NCBI GenBank assembly: GCA_017471085.1
Contig: JAFUWW010000010.1
Span: 1 to 64,000, forward strand
DNA length: 64,000 nucleotides
Direction of reading: 5' to 3'
Source of the DNA: Bacteroidales bacterium
Lineage (GTDB): Bacteria; Bacteroidota; Bacteroidia; Bacteroidales; UBA932
How positions within the stretch are numbered: the first letter of the stretch is position 1; each line of letters opens with the position of its first letter. The notes below the pieces were generated by a model. It did no database searches and was not told the DNA's origin. It saw only the letters and a program-made list of their open reading frames with translations. Positions 37,521 to 44,987 of this stretch are shown here, piece by piece. Position numbers and translations under genes: made by a program.

Positions 37521-38950
37521 CGGCCCATTACCTCTTGCACCCGGTCTCCGGGAAAGGTTTTCCGAAGCTGGTAGAAATCGTAGTAAGTAAGGAAGGAGCG
37601 GGACAGGGCCTCGCCCACTTTCTGGGCGCCTGCGGGGGTGAAATGGATATAGTCCGGACCCGCATAGGCCGGGCGGTGCTTCACCCACTGCCCCATGGAG
37701 TTCTCGCCGCCCATCATGCGGTAGAGGTCCCAGTAGGCGGCGTTGTTGCGGAGGGCGGTGGCTTTGAGCGAATCCACCATTTCCGGCAGCCGCGGCCAGG
37801 TGACGATGCGTCCGTTCACGCTTTTGCCCATATCCGACGGGCCGATGAACAGGATCCGGGCCTCGGGGGCGACCTCGTGGAAATACTGGATCTGTTTGGC
37901 AATCTGTTCCTGATACTGGGCGATCACCTTGGTGGAACGGGCCACGGGCATGTAATTGCCGCCGAACTGCAGGATGATCATCTGCGTATTGTCCATGGCG
38001 AAACTCTCCTGCATCAGCGGCTTGGAAATCCGGGTGAAAATGGTGCCGGAACAGCCTCGGAGCGGGATATTGTCTACGCTTACGCCGGCGTCTCCGTCGG
38101 CCGCGACACCGTAGATTTCCGCATTGCCCTTAAAGGTGAGGGTCGCTTTCTGCACGGGCCGGGAGAATTTCCACGTAACCAGGGTGGTGCCGCTTTCGGC
38201 ATCCCGCACCACGGCTTCCGGTTTCAGCGTATCGGATACGGCCTTTGCGGAGAAATCCTTTGATGCACGCCCGTACAGCACGGAAACCCGCGAGAAGGTC
38301 TGGGTGTTTTCCTTGGCGGTTTTCTGGCGGGAGACCCGGAGCGAAAGGGTTCCGCCGCCGGAAAGCTGCACCACCTGGGCCATCACCCCGTAGCGGTTGT
38401 GGCCGGCGCGCACCGTGGTGGAATCGCCGTACATCGTATAATGCACGAATCCGCCGGAGGCCGATTTGCCGATGGTGCCGGAAGGGACGTTCGACAGGGC
38501 GGGGAACATGCCCGTACCCAGGCCGCCGAAGCGCTCCTGCAGGGCCTGGCGCAGTTCGGAGGAAATGCGGTCCATCTCTATCTGCGAATCCCCATAATGG
38601 ACGATACGGACCGGAAGCGCCTGTTTATCTGCGCTTTCCAGCTGTCGGAACACCGGGTCCAGGAAGTGGTAATCGTCGTTCGGGAGATAGATGCGGTCCG
38701 GGTTTTCGTAGAAGAAAGTCCGGTAATAGTTGAGCGTGTCGGATTCCATCCGGAAACGGCTTTCCACCGCCATCAGCACGGAGTCTACGTCCACTTTCTT
38801 TTCGCGGGCGTCCCGCAGGGCACCCTCGTAGGAGGCGAAACGGACGGTCAGCGGTCCCACGGGGATTCCGTCGGCCGGAAAAAACAACCAGCCAATCCCG
38901 AGGAGCGCAAAAACGCCGAAAAGAAATATGACAACCTGACGGGCCTTCAT
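37517..38950 (-). CDS. Membrane-anchored SGNH hydrolase, O-acylation partner 1
   Basis: 477 residues. One N-terminal membrane anchor (VVIFLFGVFALLGIGWLFF) instead of a cleaved signal. SGNH blocks: VRIVHYGDSQIEMDRI (GDSQ nucleophile, as in AlgX/AlgJ-like proteins), GGNYMPVA, and PDYIHFTPAGAQKVGEAL (DxxH-like). A beta-rich domain of about 150 residues separates the first and second blocks, similar in placement to carbohydrate-binding inserts. First gene of the coupled operon, with its own promoter. Confidence 0.85.
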   Translation of the reverse strand: MKARQVVIFLFGVFALLGIGWLFFPADGIPVGPLTVRFASYEGALRDAREKKVDVDSVLMAVESRFRMESDTLNYYRTFFYENPDRIYLPNDDYHFLDPVFRQLESADKQALPVRIVHYGDSQIEMDRISSELRQALQERFGGLGTGMFPALSNVPSGTIGKSASGGFVHYTMYGDSTTVRAGHNRYGVMAQVVQLSGGGTLSLRVSRQKTAKENTQTFSRVSVLYGRASKDFSAKAVSDTLKPEAVVRDAESGTTLVTWKFSRPVQKATLTFKGNAEIYGVAADGDAGVSVDNIPLRGCSGTIFTRISKPLMQESFAMDNTQMIILQFGGNYMPVARSTKVIAQYQEQIAKQIQYFHEVAPEARILFIGPSDMGKSVNGRIVTWPRLPEMVDSLKATALRNNAAYWDLYRMMGGENSMGQWVKHRPAYAGPDYIHFTPAGAQKVGEALSRSFLTYYDFYQLRKTFPGDRVQEVMGR

Positions 38951-38960
38951 ACAAAGTTTG

Positions 38961-38992
38961 CAAAGATACGGAAAATCCGCCGCTTCGGCAAT
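38961..38992 (-). promoter_or_regulatory. Sigma-ABfr promoter of the SGNH-SGNH-MBOAT operon
   Basis: Minus strand ATTG (38992-38989), 20 bases, TATCTTTG (38968-38961), ending 10 bases before the ATG at 38950. Confidence 0.65.
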
Positions 38993-39001
38993 ACCTTCCC
39001 T

Positions 39002-40213
39002 TTAGAGAAGAGGGCCGGCTATCCGAAGGATATTGCACCAGATTTTATAGGCGAGGGGCCGGCCGTCGATGTCTTCCAGCGTTACTTCGGTGCTGTTTTC
39101 AAGGGCCTGGAGAATCATGGCCTTGATTTGTCCGGAAAGGGCTTCGTCATAGAAATAGGCATTCACTTCGTGGTTGAACAGCATGGCCCGGCCGTCCATG
39201 TTGACAGATCCCACGCTGGACAGATAATCGTCACAGACAAATACTTTGCTGTGGTCGAAGATTCCGTTCGACTCATAAATCTTGACGCCGCCCCGCACGA
39301 GGCCTCTGTAATAAGACTGGTTGATGGGGGCCATGATGGCTTCGTCCAGCGTCTTGGGATTCGGAAGCACCAGCCGGACGTCAACCCCGCGGGCGGCCGC
39401 CCTCCGCAGAGCCTCCCGCAGTTTCGCCGGCGGGGAGAAGTAGGGCGTTTTGGCGTAAAAATAGCTTTGGGCGTGGTCCAGGGCCCAGATATAGGCCTGC
39501 ATGTTCCAATGGTGCCAATACGGTTTGTCGGCCACGAGCTGGATGGTGACCCCATCCTCGAACGGCGGTGCGGGGGGATTGACGGAGAAGAGCTGTCCGC
39601 CGGTTATTCTCCACATTTTGACGAAGATTCCTTCCATGGAGGAGACGGCCGGCCCCTGGATGCGGAGGTGCGTATCGTTCCATTCGTAGAAATACTGCCG
39701 GGCGATGTTCATGCCGCCCATGTAGCCGGTCTTCCCGTCTATCGTGACGATTTTCTGGTGATTCCGCGGATTCAGGGGGAACAGCGGATAGTGCTGGATT
39801 TCGACGCCGGCCAGTTTCAGGTTGTCGAAATAAGACCGCCGCTTGGTGAACTGCATCAAGTCTTCCACGATATACCGCACATCCAGTTTTTCCAGCCCCT
39901 TCAGGGCAAGGCCGATGCGGACATAGTCGCTTTCCGGATGGCGCCGGAAGGCAAAATACTCCATGTTTATGCTCTGACGGGCGTTCAGGATGTCCGTGGT
40001 CAGGCTGTACAGGTATTGTTCTCCGTTGGTAATCAGTTCCACGTGGTTGCCCAGGGTGGGAATCTGAAACCGCGACACGGCCAGCATTTCCGCGAGCGGA
40101 CGGTAGGCCGGGCGGATCGCCTCCATGACAGGCGCAGGAATAGTATCCTGTGCCCGCAGCAGGCTGGCCGAGAGCAGGATTCCGGTCAGCAGTATGCTGA
40201 ATCTGGACGCCAT
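39002..40213 (-). CDS. Exported phospholipase D-family protein (cardiolipin synthase-like)
   Basis: 403 residues from MASRFSILLTGILLSASLLRAQ; two Met codons lie 9 bases apart, and this one follows the rsmA stop by one base. Two HKD motifs: NHQKIVTIDGKTGYMGGMN and DHSKVFVCDDYLSSVGSVNMD, plus INMEYFAFRRHPESDYVRIGLAL typical of bacterial cardiolipin synthases. Unlike ClsA it has a signal peptide rather than two membrane helices, so it should be periplasmic or envelope-bound. Probably makes cardiolipin or cuts phosphodiesters. Cotranscribed with rsmA. Confidence 0.82.
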   Translation of the reverse strand: MASRFSILLTGILLSASLLRAQDTIPAPVMEAIRPAYRPLAEMLAVSRFQIPTLGNHVELITNGEQYLYSLTTDILNARQSINMEYFAFRRHPESDYVRIGLALKGLEKLDVRYIVEDLMQFTKRRSYFDNLKLAGVEIQHYPLFPLNPRNHQKIVTIDGKTGYMGGMNIARQYFYEWNDTHLRIQGPAVSSMEGIFVKMWRITGGQLFSVNPPAPPFEDGVTIQLVADKPYWHHWNMQAYIWALDHAQSYFYAKTPYFSPPAKLREALRRAAARGVDVRLVLPNPKTLDEAIMAPINQSYYRGLVRGGVKIYESNGIFDHSKVFVCDDYLSSVGSVNMDGRAMLFNHEVNAYFYDEALSGQIKAMILQALENSTEVTLEDIDGRPLAYKIWCNILRIAGPLL

Positions 40214-40214
40214 G

Positions 40215-41084
40215 CTATGCAAGGAGATTGGTGAGGTCGGCGAATTCTTCCACGGACAGTTTTTCCGGTCTTTCCGAGAAAACCGGCCTGGCCAGGAAGG
40301 CGACGAGCTGTTCTTCGTCCCATCCTTCCCTTTCCGCCTTGGCCTTTGCCAGCGGCTTCAAGGGGTTCCGCATCATCTTCCGGCGCTGGCCAAAAGCCGT
40401 TTTCACCACCGTCTTGAAGAGGACCTCGTCGCAGCCTAAGGACGTGCGCCCGTTCCGCTTGAGGCGAATCACCGCGCTCTCCACCTTGGGCGGGGGGACA
40501 AAGCAGCCGGAACCCACGGTGAACAAGTATTCAATGTCGTACCAGGCCTGCAGCAGCACGGACAGGATGCCGTACGTCTTGCTGCCGGGTTTTTCCGCAA
40601 TGCGCTCCGCCACTTCCTTCTGCACCATGCCCACCACTTCGGGAATCCGGTCCTTGTGGTCCAGCACCTTGAAAAAAATCTGGGACGATATGTTATAGGG
40701 GAAATTGCCGATGACGGCAAAGCTTTCCGGGAAAATCTTTTCCAGCTTCAGCGTGAGAAAATCGGCCTCCATCAGCCGTCCCTGCATCCCCGAGAAATGC
40801 GTGAGCAGGTACTCCACGCTCTCGGAATCAATCTCCACCAGCTTCAGGTCGATATCGGCCCGCTCCAGCAGATATTGCGTAAGAACGCCCATCCCGGGCC
40901 CGACCTCCAAGACAGGGAAGGGATGCCCGGTCGTGGCCGGGCATGACGTAGGCCCGTCATCGCCGGCTCCTGCGTCATTGCCGGCTTGACCGGCAATCTG
41001 TAAGGCGTCCACAATGGCTCGGGCCACTTTCTGGTCCGTGAGAAAATGCTGCCCGAGGGCTTTTTTTGCTCGTACTTCTGTCAT
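40215..41084 (-). CDS. rsmA: 16S rRNA dimethyladenosine transferase RsmA (KsgA) with in-frame repeat insertion
   Basis: 289 residues from MTEVRAKKALGQHFL. Dimethylates A1518 and A1519 of 16S rRNA. Motifs: LGQHFLTD, VLEVGPGMGVLT (SAM site, residues 58-69), VEIDSESVEYL, IGNFPYNISSQI (catalytic NFPY), and the C-terminal KTAFGQRRKMMRNPLK. Between residues 30 and 57 there is an extra stretch (AGQAGNDAGAGDDGPTSCPA then TTGHP) that is absent from the family and is encoded by a pair of palindromic repeats at 40921-40998. It sits just before the SAM motif, in what is normally a short loop. Confidence 0.93.
   Translation of the reverse strand: MTEVRAKKALGQHFLTDQKVARAIVDALQIAGQAGNDAGAGDDGPTSCPATTGHPFPVLEVGPGMGVLTQYLLERADIDLKLVEIDSESVEYLLTHFSGMQGRLMEADFLTLKLEKIFPESFAVIGNFPYNISSQIFFKVLDHKDRIPEVVGMVQKEVAERIAEKPGSKTYGILSVLLQAWYDIEYLFTVGSGCFVPPPKVESAVIRLKRNGRTSLGCDEVLFKTVVKTAFGQRRKMMRNPLKPLAKAKAEREGWDEEQLVAFLARPVFSERPEKLSVEEFADLTNLLA
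40921..40998. repeat. Palindromic repeat pair inside rsmA
   Basis: Unit 1 (40921-40948, minus orientation) GGATGCCCGGTCGTGG then CCGGGCATGACG; 23-base spacer with a partial unit CGTCATCGCCGGC; unit 2 (40972-40998, plus) GCGTCATTGCCGGCTTGACC then GGCAATC. 78 bases, exactly 26 codons, so the reading frame is kept. Confidence 0.85.
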
Positions 41085-41090
41085 AACACG

Positions 41091-41098
41091 CAAAGATA
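41091..41098 (-). promoter_or_regulatory. Putative -7 box for rsmA
   Basis: TATCTTTG on the minus strand ending 6 bases before the chosen ATG at 41084. The upstream TTTG is at a poor distance. Supports the MTEV start over the TTG three codons upstream. Confidence 0.45.
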
Positions 41099-41185
41099 CG
41101 GTTTTTATTCCAAAAGAAAGCGATTATCCCGAAATACAGGCCATCCAGTCGGCCGGCGACCTGTGCCAGCCCTGCCATACGCCAA

Positions 41186-41260
41186 TCGGTGGAGGCTAAC
41201 CTCTTGTAAATGAGTGCATTAATGGTAGTTCCTGTGCGTCGCCAGACACACAGGAACTAC
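41186..41260 (-). repeat. Hairpin-plus-tail element, copy A
   Basis: Minus strand: hairpin GTAGTTCCTGTGTGTC / GACGCACAGGAACTAC, then 28 bases, then TTAGCCTCCACCGA. The second copy at 63103-63177 has the same hairpin core, the same 28-base spacing and the same tail. It follows the M28 peptidase gene. No U-run, so not a classical terminator. Confidence 0.65.
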
Positions 41261-41302
41261 CGTTAAAGCGCTGAAAGCCAGATGGTTGAGCTCCACGATT
41301 CC

Positions 41303-42766
41303 TCAGTCCTTGTAAAGGCCTTCGCGGGAGAGCAGATGGTTCAGGTTGGCCAGGCCGTAGGCCGTAACCGCCTGGACCACGGCCGAGTGTTCCATGTAGG
41401 CGGGGATGAGTTTGTCGTACAGGTCGTCCTCGGTGTGCCAGATGTCCCGGTAGATGAAGTCGTAGCCGAAGATGTCGCTTTCGCGGAAGGAGATGGCCGG
41501 AATGCCGTTCATGGCAAAATAGGCATGGTCCGAGCCGCCGGCGCGCGTGGGACGCGGCTGCGCTTCTCCCTCCCGCTTGTTCACGGTGAAGGGAATCTCC
41601 GGATTGTAGTCCTTGAGCGGCTCGCAGGCTTTCACGAAATCGTCGTACATGGCCGGCGGAACCGTGATGGAAGTGGCCGCCAGGGGGCCTCCGTCGCGGT
41701 TGAAGTAATTGGAAATCTTGTTCCAGGGAATGGTCTTCTGCTCAACAAAGTACTTGGAGCCCAGCAGGCCGTACTCTTCTCCGGTCCAGATGCAGAACAG
41801 GATGGAGCGTTTGGGCTTGGCCCCGGCGGCAGCGAGCAGGCGCGCGGCTTCCATAGTCACGCATACACCTTGTCCGTCGTCCGTAGAGCCGGTGGCAATG
41901 TCGTAGGCGTCCAGGTGGCTTCCCATCATCACGTATTCGTCCGGGTACTGCGTGCCCTTGATCTTGGCCAGGATGTTGTGGTACTTCATGGGGCCCGGGA
42001 AGAAGTGGTTGCGGATGTCGAACTCCAGCTGGAAGTCCTGACGGTCCACGACCTTCTGCTTGATTATCTCGAACTGGTGCTCGTCCAGGAGGATGTCGCA
42101 AGCTGTGGGCAGGGTGTCCATGGTCAGGTCAAAGCACATGGCGCGGTTGTAGAGCACCTGCATCGGCATTTTGGCGGGGCGGATAAAGCCGGCCACGCCG
42201 GCATCCACCATCTGGCGGTACATCAGGATGGAACCCTCCTTGCCCTCTGCCAGCAGGGCGGTGCGGGTGCTGTCGGCCTTGGGACTGGCGTCGATGGCCA
42301 GTCCGCTGGTGGGGCCGGTCTCCAGCAGCACCCAGGAGCCTTTGAGCGCTCCCTTCACCCGGTCGAATTCCCGCTGGTTCTTGGGCTCCAGGTACACGCG
42401 GCCTTTCTGCGGACCGCAGGTGCCGGCCGTGTAGGCGGGCGTACCGAAGTGCAGCACCATACCGTCTTCCGAGAGCATCCGGCCGCTCCAGGGACCGCGG
42501 TCGAAGCCTATGCCGATGGTAACCGCTTCCTGCACAGTTACTTCCAGACCCCAGGATCGGAACTGCTCCACCACCCAGTCTTCTGCGTGGTGCAGCATAT
42601 GCGAACCCACGATGCGTCCGCCGATGTTGCGGGCGATGTACTGGGCGTGCTGCATGGTCCGGTTGTCGGTGCGGCCGAGCTCCAGTACGGTCTTGGTCAC
42701 TTTGTCCTGGGCGGCGAGGCTCAGGGCCAGAAACAGGGCGATCAGGGAGAAGAGAGTCTTTTTCAT
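41303..42766 (-). CDS. Secreted M28-family zinc aminopeptidase
   Basis: 487 residues from MKKTLFSLIALFLALSLAAQ, a signal peptide; an ATG two codons earlier is possible. A PA-like domain is inserted before the catalytic part. Zinc ligands: VMMGSHLDAYD, STDDGQGVC, WTGEEYGLLG (Glu pair), NRDGGPLA and DIWHTEDD, matching the His-Asp-Glu-Asp-His set of M28 peptidases. Removes N-terminal amino acids from peptides in the periplasm. Followed by the hairpin element copy A. Confidence 0.92.
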   Translation of the reverse strand: MKKTLFSLIALFLALSLAAQDKVTKTVLELGRTDNRTMQHAQYIARNIGGRIVGSHMLHHAEDWVVEQFRSWGLEVTVQEAVTIGIGFDRGPWSGRMLSEDGMVLHFGTPAYTAGTCGPQKGRVYLEPKNQREFDRVKGALKGSWVLLETGPTSGLAIDASPKADSTRTALLAEGKEGSILMYRQMVDAGVAGFIRPAKMPMQVLYNRAMCFDLTMDTLPTACDILLDEHQFEIIKQKVVDRQDFQLEFDIRNHFFPGPMKYHNILAKIKGTQYPDEYVMMGSHLDAYDIATGSTDDGQGVCVTMEAARLLAAAGAKPKRSILFCIWTGEEYGLLGSKYFVEQKTIPWNKISNYFNRDGGPLAATSITVPPAMYDDFVKACEPLKDYNPEIPFTVNKREGEAQPRPTRAGGSDHAYFAMNGIPAISFRESDIFGYDFIYRDIWHTEDDLYDKLIPAYMEHSAVVQAVTAYGLANLNHLLSREGLYKD

Positions 42767-42790
42767 ACACATAAACTGTTAAGCCGATGC

Positions 42791-42822
42791 CAAATATAAG
42801 AAGGATTCCCCCGCTTTCCAAA
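42791..42822 (-). promoter_or_regulatory. Sigma-ABfr promoter for the M28 peptidase gene
   Basis: Minus strand TTTG (42822-42819), 20 bases, TATATTTG (42798-42791), ending 24 bases before the ATG at 42766. Good consensus match. It lies back to back with the transporter gene. Confidence 0.7.
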
Positions 42823-42831
42823 AAGAATTGC

Positions 42832-42839
42832 TACCTTTG
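42832..42839 (+). promoter_or_regulatory. Putative -7 box for the EamA transporter gene
   Basis: TACCTTTG ending 11 bases before the ATG at 42851. No TTTG at the right distance. Confidence 0.4.
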
Positions 42840-42850
42840 CGCCCGAAATT

Positions 42851-43729
42851 ATGTGGTGGGCACTCGCATTTTTATCGGCCGTCCTGTTAGGCTTCTACGA
42901 TTCCTTCAAGAAAGCTTCCTTGAAGGGAAACGCTGTCATTCCCGTCCTGTTCCTGAATACGGTCTTCAGCACGCTCATCCTGCTGCCGCTGGTAATCAGG
43001 ACCGGCTGGGGCGGCTGGGAGGTGCAGAAGTACATCCTTCTCAAGAGCTGTATCGTGCTCAGTTCCTGGATTACAGGCTATTATGCGATGAAACACCTGC
43101 CCCTGACCATCGTGGGGCCCATCAACGCCACCCGTCCCGTGATGGTGCTCCTGGGCGCCATGCTGGTATTCGGGGAACGCCTGAACCTTTACCAGTGGAT
43201 TGGTGTTGTACTGGCAGCCGTGTCTTTCTTTTTGCTCAGCCGCAGCGGCCGGAAGGAAGGAATTGATTTCAAGCACAATCGCTGGATAGCGCTGCTGGTG
43301 CTGGCCGCCTTCCTGGGCGCCATCAGCGGCCTGTACGACCGCTACCTGATGGCACCGGCCGACAGCGGGGGTGCCGGCCTGGACCGTCTGCAGGTGCTGT
43401 CGTGGTACAATCTGTACCAGGCCGGGATGATGGCCGTCGTGCTCCTGACCCTCTGGTATCCCCGCCAGCGGCATACCACCCCTTTCCGCTGGAGCTGGAC
43501 CATTCCTTGCATCAGCCTGTTCCTGTGCGGGGCCGACTTCCTGTACATGTGGGCCCTCACCGACGAGGCCGCCCTCATTTCCGTGGTCTCCATGATCCGC
43601 CGGGGCTCGGTGGTGGTCAGTTTCCTTTTCGGTGCATTGGCTTTCAAGGAGAAAAACCTCAAAGCCAAGGCCCTGGACCTGTCCCTGGTACTCCTGGGCA
43701 TGGTGTTCCTGTATCTGGGGTCCCGATAA
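42851..43729 (+). CDS. EamA/DMT-family transporter
   Basis: 292 residues with ten predicted membrane helices in two five-helix halves. LPLTIVGPINATRPVMVLLGAMLVFGERLN and ALISVVSMIRRGSVVVSFLFGALAFKEKNL are the paired EamA motifs (a Pro-containing helix followed by GERL or KEKN). Inner-membrane exporter or importer of a small metabolite, not identifiable from sequence. Eleven bases before the deacylase gene. Confidence 0.88.
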   Translation: MWWALAFLSAVLLGFYDSFKKASLKGNAVIPVLFLNTVFSTLILLPLVIRTGWGGWEVQKYILLKSCIVLSSWITGYYAMKHLPLTIVGPINATRPVMVLLGAMLVFGERLNLYQWIGVVLAAVSFFLLSRSGRKEGIDFKHNRWIALLVLAAFLGAISGLYDRYLMAPADSGGAGLDRLQVLSWYNLYQAGMMAVVLLTLWYPRQRHTTPFRWSWTIPCISLFLCGADFLYMWALTDEAALISVVSMIRRGSVVVSFLFGALAFKEKNLKAKALDLSLVLLGMVFLYLGSR

Positions 43730-43740
43730 TAGACTGCCTT

Positions 43741-44880
43741 ATGAAAAGAAAACTCCTGTCCGCTATCTTCGCCGCCGTGCTCTGCAGTATGTTCTCCCTT
43801 CAGGCGCAAACGCTTGACAAAGAGCATCTTAGTATAGGCGCCCGGGGCCGATGGAACCACGCTATGGACGCGCACGGCCTGTACGAGAACCTGCTCTCAA
43901 GCTACGATTACGGGACGGCGGGCGCCACCGTGGGCCTGCAGACAAAACCGGAAGACGGCGACTGGTTTGCGCGGGCGTTCAACTACCCCTCCTTCGGCCT
44001 GGGGCTGGACTATGCCCGGATGGGCAGTCTGCAGTTCAAGGGGATTTCCCGCCTGGGAGACCTGACAGACCTGTATGGCTGGGCGCACTTCGACCTCCTG
44101 AGGACCCGCCGGTTCCGCGTGGGACCCACCCTCAAACTGGGGCTCACCTGGTCGCCGGTGGCATTTGATGCCGTCTCCAATCCGGAAAACAAGTTCTTCG
44201 GCGGACATTTGTTCGCCCTTATGGCGGCGGGGCTCCGGGCCGAATGGCTCATTGCGCCGCAGTGGGCGGCCGAACTGTCCTTCGACGGCATCCACCACTC
44301 CAACGGTATGACCAAAGCGCCCAACTGGGGCATCAATGAACTGGCTCTGGGGCTGGGTGTGCGTTACTACCTGGCACCGGCCATCTTCCCCACAGGCACG
44401 CGGCCGGCAGCCTCTGTCCCCGAATACCGGAAAGGCCTGCGCTGGAATGTATTTGCCGCAGCCGGGGTGCACAGCTGTCCGGTAGAACTGGACGCCCAGC
44501 TTGCGCAGGGGCAGACTTCCGGCCTGGCGCCGGCCCGCCCCCGCGTTGTATTGGGTGCGGAGCTGATGTGGCGCTACTCTCCTGTTTTCGCCACCGGCGT
44601 GCTTCTGGATGCCGGCTATACGGCCAACCGCTACCGCGAGACCGACCTGATGCTGGAAGGCCGGGAAGACCCGCGGGGCTACTCTCCCTGGCACGTGGGC
44701 ATCGGCCTGTCGCAGGAAGTCTGGTACAGGCAAGTGTCCATTCATCTGGCCGTGGGCGCTTATCTGTTCCACAAGACGGGGCTTACGGAGGACATCGGCG
44801 AAGCTTCCAGAAACTGGGCATCCGCTACCATTTCCGCAAGGGTCTGTTCCTGGGGTTGGATATGCGGGCCCACTATGTAG
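43741..44880 (+). CDS. Lipid A 3-O-deacylase / acyloxyacyl hydrolase-like (PagL-type), frameshifted near the 3' end
   Basis: 379 residues as read. Signal peptide MKRKLLSAIFAAVLCSMFSLQA, then an outer-membrane barrel. The PagL active site is seen as SFDGIHHSNGMTKAP with His and Ser, and Glu in WGINELALGLGVRYY. The last 30 residues (SRNWASATISARVCSWGW...) are out of frame: in the next frame, from about 44805 to the stop at 44924, the sequence reads FQKLGIRYHFRKGLFLG...EWAVGYSL, the family's usual barrel end. Adding one T in GAAGCTTCC restores it. So this is a one-base deletion, either real or an assembly error. PagL-type enzymes remove an acyl chain from lipid A. Confidence 0.8.
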   Translation: MKRKLLSAIFAAVLCSMFSLQAQTLDKEHLSIGARGRWNHAMDAHGLYENLLSSYDYGTAGATVGLQTKPEDGDWFARAFNYPSFGLGLDYARMGSLQFKGISRLGDLTDLYGWAHFDLLRTRRFRVGPTLKLGLTWSPVAFDAVSNPENKFFGGHLFALMAAGLRAEWLIAPQWAAELSFDGIHHSNGMTKAPNWGINELALGLGVRYYLAPAIFPTGTRPAASVPEYRKGLRWNVFAAAGVHSCPVELDAQLAQGQTSGLAPARPRVVLGAELMWRYSPVFATGVLLDAGYTANRYRETDLMLEGREDPRGYSPWHVGIGLSQEVWYRQVSIHLAVGAYLFHKTGLTEDIGEASRNWASATISARVCSWGWICGPTM

Positions 44881-44917
44881 ACCGTTCCTATGCCCTAGAA
44901 TGGGCCGTGGGCTATTC

Positions 44918-44949
44918 TTTGTGATACTCCTTTTTTTTTGCTATTTTTG
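44918..44949 (+). promoter_or_regulatory. Sigma-ABfr promoter for aspS
   Basis: TTTG (44918-44921), 20 bases, TATTTTTG (44942-44949), full consensus. It starts inside the lost 3' end of the frameshifted deacylase frame and ends 38 bases before the aspS ATG. Confidence 0.7.
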
Positions 44950-44987
44950 TAGATTGTTACAACGCGATAGACAAAAACAGCATAACT

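Noticed and set aside
39501..39689. Small plus-strand frame within the PLD-family gene
   Set aside because: Antisense shadow; the minus-strand protein has both HKD motifs.
41228..41257. Hairpin after the M28 gene as an ordinary terminator
   Set aside because: No T-run on either strand, and the same hairpin with a fixed-distance tail recurs before dapB, so a repeat element fits better.
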